From CAZKEW01 sp964580435 (GTDB taxonomy: Bacteria; Acidobacteriota; Aminicenantia; Aminicenantales; UBA8522): a DNA stretch of 11,370 nucleotides. How positions within the stretch are numbered: position 1 is the stretch's first letter; every line of letters starts with the position of its first letter. This document shows positions 7,298 through 11,370 of this stretch, one piece after another. The notes under the pieces are model-generated. The model made no database searches. It was not told the DNA's origin and saw only the letters and a program-made list of their open reading frames with translations. The stretch is taken from the NCBI GenBank assembly GCA_964580435.1, contig CAZOKP010000087.1, positions 1 to 11,370 of the forward strand. Reading direction: 5' to 3'. The position numbers were made by a program, and so were the translations under genes.

Positions 7298-8644
7298 GTG
7301 AAATTGAAAAAAACAGCTCTTTTGCTCGGCGTATTCCTTGTCCTTGCTGCAGCGTCCTGCACGAAAACGGGGAGACAGGGAGGCCAAAAATATAACATCA
7401 TCCTGGTGACGATCGATGCCCTCCGGGCGGATCATCTGTCGGTCTATGGATATCCTTACAAGACCTCACCTCAGATCGACGAATTTGCCGCAAAATCCAT
7501 ACTTTTCGAATACGCCTATTGTCCGATTCCGAAGACATCCGCCTCATTTGCCTCGTTGATGACGGGCCTCCATCCTTTTGTTCATAGGACCCGGCCCAAT
7601 CGGGACGCCTTAAAAACAGAATATATCACCTTGGCCGAGGCTTTGAAGCTGAAGGGCTATTTTAACATCGCCATCGTCGATAATGCCAACCTGTCCAAAA
7701 AATTTAATTTCGATCAGGGATTCGATCGCTACATTGAAGCTTGGAACGAAATATCCGCAAAAGAAGAATCAACGCCATATCTGACCCGGCAGGTCTTGAA
7801 ATTCCTGGGCGAAAACAGACAGAGCCCGTTTTTTCTGTGGGTTCATTATGTGGAGACCCATAATCCCTATCTGCCGCCGGCGGAGTTCGTCGAGTCAAGA
7901 CCTCAGGGAAGACTCATCAAGAACATTGAGCCCAAGACTATCGCCGGCAACTTCAAGTATCTCCAGGACAACTCCACGGAAGGATTTTTTATCGCCCAGT
8001 ATGACGGAGCCGTGAAGTACATCGATGCCGAATTCCAGAAAATCCTGGACGTGATCAAGCAGAGAGGCTATGACAAGAATTCGATCATCCTCTTGAGCTC
8101 CGATCATGGCGAAGAGCTGGGGGAACATAACTATTTTTTTAATCACGGCCCTCTCACTTTCAACTCGAGCATCCGGGTTCCGTTGATCATCTCTATTCCG
8201 GGGGTCGACAGTCGGCGGATTAGGTATCCGGTCAGCTTAATGGATATCTATCCGACTCTATTAGACAAGGTCGGCCTTGTACCTCCTTATGAGATTCAGG
8301 GAAGAAATCTGTTGGAGAAATCCAAGGACAGGTTCCTGCTCATCCGAGGACACCCCGGGTCCAGGGCTGTCGTTTATGGGAAGTTTCATTTGATCCGGAT
8401 TGAAGAGCCCCTGGCCAAAGAACTGGGCCTGGCCGAGGATTATTTTTTCGATCTCTGGAAAGACCCGGGAGAAAAGGACAATATCATCCAGTCCGAGAAG
8501 ACCCGGCAAAGATTGATGGATGAAAGATATCTGGAATTCTTCAATCGCTACAGGTCCTACGGCGAGTTTGATGCTTTGGAAAAACAGCCGCCCCTCTCCA
8601 AGAAAGAACTCGAGCAGCTCCGGACGCTCGGTTACATCCAGTAA
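7298..8644 (+). CDS. Lipoprotein sulfatase-like protein (alkaline phosphatase superfamily, Thr nucleophile)
   Basis: This 448-residue paralogue of the preceding gene lacks its extra N-terminal domain. The N-terminus is a lipoprotein signal (K-L-K-K, hydrophobic core, then L-A-A-A-S-C) with Cys21 as the likely lipidated residue. Catalytic features are Asp40 and Asp45 (V-T-I-D-A-L-R-A-D), T-S-A-S-F-A-S-L-M-T-G (80-90), His183 and His188 before N-P-Y-L-P-P, Asp269-His270 in S-S-D-H-G-E-E, and His283. The formylglycine position is Thr80 and the C-x-P-x-R signature is absent, so true sulfatase activity is doubtful; a phosphatase or phosphotransferase role is inference. The C-terminus L-R-T-L-G-Y-I-Q matches its neighbour. 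The GTG at 7298 has GAGGTG 13 bp upstream, while a TTG two codons in (7304) has AAAGGTG at better spacing (7 bp), so either may be used. Sampled codons are AT-richer than in gyrA. Confidence 0.88.
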   Translation: MKLKKTALLLGVFLVLAAASCTKTGRQGGQKYNIILVTIDALRADHLSVYGYPYKTSPQIDEFAAKSILFEYAYCPIPKTSASFASLMTGLHPFVHRTRPNRDALKTEYITLAEALKLKGYFNIAIVDNANLSKKFNFDQGFDRYIEAWNEISAKEESTPYLTRQVLKFLGENRQSPFFLWVHYVETHNPYLPPAEFVESRPQGRLIKNIEPKTIAGNFKYLQDNSTEGFFIAQYDGAVKYIDAEFQKILDVIKQRGYDKNSIILLSSDHGEELGEHNYFFNHGPLTFNSSIRVPLIISIPGVDSRRIRYPVSLMDIYPTLLDKVGLVPPYEIQGRNLLEKSKDRFLLIRGHPGSRAVVYGKFHLIRIEEPLAKELGLAEDYFFDLWKDPGEKDNIIQSEKTRQRLMDERYLEFFNRYRSYGEFDALEKQPPLSKKELEQLRTLGYIQ

Positions 8645-8695
8645 ACCGACAATCAAAGGTCATCTCAAAGCACGGGGACACGTCCAATTTTCTTC

Positions 8696-8725
8696 TTGAC
8701 ATCGTCTTTTCCCTGATTCTACAAT
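8696..8725 (+). promoter_or_regulatory. Sigma70-type promoter of the acyl-CoA synthetase gene
   Basis: A perfect -35 TTGACA (8696-8701) and a five-of-six -10 TACAAT (8720-8725) are separated by 18 bp. Transcription would begin near 8731-8733. The -10 box overlaps the ATG at 8724, so a transcript from this promoter could not use that ATG. This supports initiation at 8754. The promoter also separates this gene from the upstream sulfatase-like cluster. Confidence 0.75.
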
Positions 8726-8742
8726 GAGCGCAACTCAGACAC

Positions 8743-8748
8743 GGGAGG
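8743..8748 (+). promoter_or_regulatory. Ribosome binding site that decides the acyl-CoA synthetase start
   Basis: GGGAGG lies 5 bp before the ATG at 8754, within a purine-rich GGGAGGAAAGG run. The upstream in-frame ATG at 8724 has only a pyrimidine-rich sequence before it and no Shine-Dalgarno. With the overlapping promoter this makes 8754 the better start. Confidence 0.75.
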
Positions 8749-8753
8749 AAAGG

Positions 8754-10553
8754 ATGGCTGAAACACTTGCCCAGGTCCTTCTGGAAACCGTCAAAAATTA
8801 CCCCAGGCCGGACCTCATATTGTTTAAGAAAGAGGGCCGCTATACGCCCATTTCCACGGAGGAATTCGGCCGGCGCGTCAGGAACTTCTGCTTGGGGCTG
8901 AAGGAGCTGGGGCTCGGAAAAGGGGATAAAATTGTCATCCTGTCAGAGAACAGGCCGGAATGGGTCATGGCCGATATGGCTCACATGTGCTTGGGGGCGG
9001 TCACCGTCCCGATTTACACATCCCTTGTTCCAGAGCAAATCAAGTACATCATCCAGGATTCCGACGCCAAGGCCGTCATAGTTTCCAACAAAGAGCAGTG
9101 GCAGAAGATCGAAGCGGTCAAGAGCGCCCTCACCAAAGTCAGGCACTTCATCACTTTTATGGAGGAGCCACCCGCCGGAACATTGACCTTCGGCAAAGTT
9201 CAGGAGCTCGGCGAGAAGCTGGCGGCAAAAAACCCCGGGCTATTCGAGAAACTGGCCCTCGAGATCAAGCCCGATGACGAGGCCTCCCTTATTTATACCT
9301 CCGGGACTACAGGATTGCCGAAAGGAGTCATCCTTACCCACAGCAACTTCTTGAGCAACATCAAAACCGTCTGCCAGATTATCGATTTTTCATATAAAGA
9401 TACGGTCCTCTCCTTCCTTCCGCTTTCCCATGTCCTTGAACGGATGGTCACCTTTACCTACATCTACGTGGGAGCCTCGATCGGCTATGCCGAGAGTATT
9501 GAGACCGTTGCTGAGAACTTGCTGGAAATACGGCCAAATATCATGGTCAGCGTCCCCCGTGTCTTTGAGAAGATCTACGCTCGGGTCATGGACACGGTTC
9601 TTTCCGGCTCGGCCTTAAAGAAGAAGATCTTTTTCTGGGCCCTCAAAGTGGGCCGGGAGTACGGACGGAGAAAACTCCTCAAAGAGCCGATCCCCGGGGG
9701 ACTCCGGAGGAAGAGGAATCTCGCCCACAAGCTCGTTTTCTCCAAGATCATCGAAAAGACAGGCGGAAGGGTCCGCTTTTTTGTCTCCGGGGGCGCGCCC
9801 CTTTCCAAGGACATCGCCGAGTTTTTTTATGCCTTGGGCATTGTGATCCTGGAAGGCTACGGCTTGACGGAAACCGCTCCCGTCATCGCCGTCAACACTT
9901 TTGATGACATCAGGTTCGGCACCGTGGGCAAGCCCATCCCAGGAATCGAAGTGAAGATCGCGCCTGACGGGGAGATATTGACCCGCGGCCCGCACGTTAT
10001 GAAGGGCTACTATAAAAAAGAAGCGGAGACACGGGAAGCGTTCGAGGGCGGTTGGTTCCACACCGGCGACATCGGATGCTTTGATGAGGACGGCTTCCTG
10101 GTGATTACCGACCGGAAGAAGGATATCATTGTCACGGCGGGCGGCAAGAACATCGCTCCTCAGCCGATCGAAAACATGCTCAAAACCAACCCTTACATTT
10201 CCAATGCCGTCGTCTTGGGAGACAGGCGAAGATTCGTCTGTGCTCTCATTGTCCCGAACTTCGAGAAACTGGAGGAGTATGCCCGGTCGAGCAACATCGC
10301 TTTTAAAAACCGCGCCGAGCTTGTCAGGAACGAACAGGTGGTCAATTTCATCAGGGCCGAAGTCGACCGGGCCACTCCCGGCCTGGCCATGTACGAGAAA
10401 CTCAAGCGGGTCGCTCTCCTGGACCGGGAATTCGAGATCGAGAAGGGAGAGATAACGCCCACGCTCAAGGTCAAGAGGAATATTATCGAACAGAAATACA
10501 GAGACCTGATCGACGCCCTCTACGAGGAAGAGAGGAACAACTCAAAGACCTAA
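8754..10553 (+). CDS. Long-chain acyl-CoA synthetase (AMP-binding enzyme)
   Basis: This adenylate-forming enzyme activates fatty acids to acyl-AMP and then acyl-CoA with ATP, in the cytoplasm or at the inner face of the membrane. It has 599 residues from the ATG at 8754; an ATG at 8724 would add ten. Motifs in order (numbering from 8754) are the phosphate-binding Y-T-S-G-T-T-G-L-P-K-G (181-191), L-P-L-S-H (222-226), Y-G-L-T-E-T (369-374), H-T-G-D-I (436-440), D-R-K-K-D (453-457) and G-G-K-N-I-A-P (463-469). The C-terminal T-P-T-L-K-V-K-R (568-575) contains the likely catalytic lysine Lys572. The length and P-T-L-K-V-K-R ending fit the FAA1/ACSL-type long-chain group rather than acetyl-CoA synthetase. 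Chain-length preference cannot be read from the sequence. It has its own promoter. Its TAA overlaps the stop of the convergent zinc-ribbon gene by bases 10550-10553. Confidence 0.94.
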   Translation: MAETLAQVLLETVKNYPRPDLILFKKEGRYTPISTEEFGRRVRNFCLGLKELGLGKGDKIVILSENRPEWVMADMAHMCLGAVTVPIYTSLVPEQIKYIIQDSDAKAVIVSNKEQWQKIEAVKSALTKVRHFITFMEEPPAGTLTFGKVQELGEKLAAKNPGLFEKLALEIKPDDEASLIYTSGTTGLPKGVILTHSNFLSNIKTVCQIIDFSYKDTVLSFLPLSHVLERMVTFTYIYVGASIGYAESIETVAENLLEIRPNIMVSVPRVFEKIYARVMDTVLSGSALKKKIFFWALKVGREYGRRKLLKEPIPGGLRRKRNLAHKLVFSKIIEKTGGRVRFFVSGGAPLSKDIAEFFYALGIVILEGYGLTETAPVIAVNTFDDIRFGTVGKPIPGIEVKIAPDGEILTRGPHVMKGYYKKEAETREAFEGGWFHTGDIGCFDEDGFLVITDRKKDIIVTAGGKNIAPQPIENMLKTNPYISNAVVLGDRRRFVCALIVPNFEKLEEYARSSNIAFKNRAELVRNEQVVNFIRAEVDRATPGLAMYEKLKRVALLDREFEIEKGEITPTLKVKRNIIEQKYRDLIDALYEEERNNSKT

Positions 10554-11272
10554 TCGGGATCGGCCTTTTTCGGCTGCCAGCAAAGGATTCGTCCGCAGTT
10601 CTCGCAGAGGATGAGTTTCCGCGTATCGCGCAGTTCGTTCAGGACTTGCGGACGGATGCGCATGTGGCACATCGAGCAGAAATCGCCCGTGACCGGCGAG
10701 AGGACCACTCCGGCCTTTTTGCGGAATATTTTAAGATAAAGACTGACCTGTTCGGGGGCGATTTGGGGGAGGAGGGCTTCCTTGTCCTGGTTTAGTTTCG
10801 CGGCCTTCTCTTCCTGCTCCTTCTTTTTCCGGAAGATGGCCTCCTTTTCTTGGGAAAACTTTTCTTTCGTCTGGGCGAATTTTTGGCCGGCTTCTTTGAT
10901 TTCCTTCTGAATGTCATCGGCCAAAAGCATCTCGACGATGACGTCTTCCTCCAGGCGGTCGACCTTCTTCTGGGAGTTCTCGATCTCTTTCAGGAGGGCC
11001 GTGTATTCCTTGTTGGTTTTGACCTCGTTCAGCTGCCTTTTGTATTTGGAAATGTGGTCTTTGATATCCTTGATCTCCGCTTCCAGGTCTCTTCTTTTTT
11101 TCTGGCTTCCGACCATTTTTCCCTGGGCGGAGGCGGCGACCTGGGAACTTTGCTCGATCTTTTGGTCGATCTCTAGGATCAGAGGCGGGGTGCGTTCCAG
11201 GAAAAGAGTGATCTGCTTGATTTCCGAATCAAGTCGTTGAAGCTGGGCTAACTTCTCGAACTCGATGTCCAC
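10550..11272 (-). CDS. C4-type zinc-ribbon, coiled-coil protein (zf-RING_7 family)
   Basis: This 240-residue protein has a long charged coiled coil (about 1-170) followed by a C-terminal zinc ribbon. The zinc ligands are Cys199 and Cys202 (C-S-M-C) and Cys223 and Cys226 (C-E-N-C), with H-M-R-I-R-P between them and G-R-I-L-C after. This is the layout of the family containing Chlamydia CT398 and Helicobacter HP0958, where HP0958 is a flagellar regulator that binds RpoN. I see no flagellar gene here, so that role is not assumed; it may act in nucleic-acid or protein interactions. The start is GTG at 11272, with GAGG 7-8 bp upstream in the correct position. The gene lies 21 bp downstream of the tRNA on the same strand and may share its transcript. 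Its TAG overlaps the convergent acyl-CoA synthetase TAA. Confidence 0.88.
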   Translation of the reverse strand: MDIEFEKLAQLQRLDSEIKQITLFLERTPPLILEIDQKIEQSSQVAASAQGKMVGSQKKRRDLEAEIKDIKDHISKYKRQLNEVKTNKEYTALLKEIENSQKKVDRLEEDVIVEMLLADDIQKEIKEAGQKFAQTKEKFSQEKEAIFRKKKEQEEKAAKLNQDKEALLPQIAPEQVSLYLKIFRKKAGVVLSPVTGDFCSMCHMRIRPQVLNELRDTRKLILCENCGRILCWQPKKADPD

Positions 11273-11293
11273 ATTTTTTCCTCAGGATCAGTA

Positions 11294-11365
11294 TGGGCCT
11301 ACCAGGATTCGAACCTGGGACCTGCCGGTTATGAGCCGGTAGCTCTACCGCTGAGCTATAGGCCC
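11294..11365 (-). tRNA. tRNA with CAT anticodon (Met, possibly Ile2)
   Basis: A 72-nt cloverleaf reads on the - strand. The acceptor arm GGGCCTA pairs fully with TAGGCCC, with discriminator A. The D arm is GCTC/GAGC with a short 7-nt loop holding GG. The anticodon loop is CTCATAA (anticodon CAT). The variable loop has five bases and the T arm is CCAGG-TTCGAAT-CCTGG. The anticodon stem is CCGG/CCGG with an A-C mismatch at pair 27-43. CCA is not encoded, so it must be added after transcription. It is not an obvious initiator: the anticodon stem lacks the three consecutive G-C pairs in initiator orientation, and pair 1-72 is G-C. The anticodon is shared by elongator Met and the lysidine-modified Ile2. 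Acceptor pairs C4-G69 and C5-G68 are those reported as favoured by E. coli TilS, so Ile2 is a real alternative. Confidence 0.93.
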
Positions 11366-11370
11366 TGGCC

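Noticed and set aside
8676..8690. GGACACGTCC followed by AATTTT as a terminator
   Set aside because: The perfect pairing leaves a two-base loop; a realistic hairpin has only three pairs, too weak for a rho-independent terminator.
10553..10580. Hairpin GGCC-tttttc-GGCT near the convergent stops as a bidirectional terminator
   Set aside because: It has only three or four pairs including a G-T pair, lies within the zinc-ribbon coding sequence, and has no U-run after it.
1..11370. CRISPR array, prophage, toxin-antitoxin or defence genes
   Set aside because: No regularly spaced direct repeats and no recognisable nuclease, integrase, phage or toxin genes were found.

Overview
The window is a bacterial chromosomal segment carrying housekeeping genes. 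It reads gyrB - gyrA - two alkaline-phosphatase-superfamily ('sulfatase-like') proteins - a long-chain acyl-CoA synthetase on the + strand, then a zinc-ribbon coiled-coil protein and a CAT-anticodon tRNA on the - strand. The genes are moderately GC-rich. The gyrB/gyrA pair lies next to secreted sulfatase-like proteins that end in an L-R-T-L-G-Y-I tail. This combination makes me think of Acidobacteriota or Aminicenantes-like lineages, but that is inference from gene style. No taxonomic marker was tested.

Layout. Positions 1-393 hold no gene I can call with confidence. They contain a C-rich tract (G-rich on the - strand), a long open frame on the - strand running off the left edge, and a near-consensus sigma70-type promoter (TTTACA - 18 bp - TATAAT) for gyrB. 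gyrB (394-2781) and gyrA (2874-5351) encode the two gyrase subunits. The 92-bp gap between them is almost filled by an imperfect inverted-repeat element that looks like a dispersed MITE/REP-type repeat. A membrane-anchored sulfatase-like protein (5375-7228) starts 23 bp after gyrA. A lipoprotein sulfatase-like paralogue (7298-8644) follows, with visibly lower GC in sampled stretches. The acyl-CoA synthetase has its own promoter (8696-8725). That promoter overlaps an upstream in-frame ATG and so argues for the start at 8754. On the - strand, a tRNA (11294-11365) is followed after 21 bp by a C4 zinc-ribbon protein (10550-11272), whose stop overlaps the stop of the acyl-CoA synthetase.

How the genes fit together. 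GyrB and GyrA form the A2B2 gyrase that introduces negative supercoils. The first sulfatase-like gene may be co-transcribed with them, which is an unexpected partner. Both sulfatase-like proteins have Thr where true sulfatases have the Cys/Ser that becomes formylglycine. They are therefore better read as Thr-nucleophile members of the alkaline phosphatase superfamily (phosphatase, phosphodiesterase or phosphotransferase type) acting outside the cytoplasmic membrane. The acyl-CoA synthetase activates fatty acids in the cytoplasm. A link to envelope lipid metabolism is possible but unproven.

I did not find a clear defence system, CRISPR array, prophage or intact transposon. The points most worth a second look are the repeat element in the gyrB-gyrA junction, the Thr-type sulfatase-like pair beside gyrase, the two-box GyrA with Gln at the quinolone-contact position, and the promoter that overrides an annotated-looking start codon.
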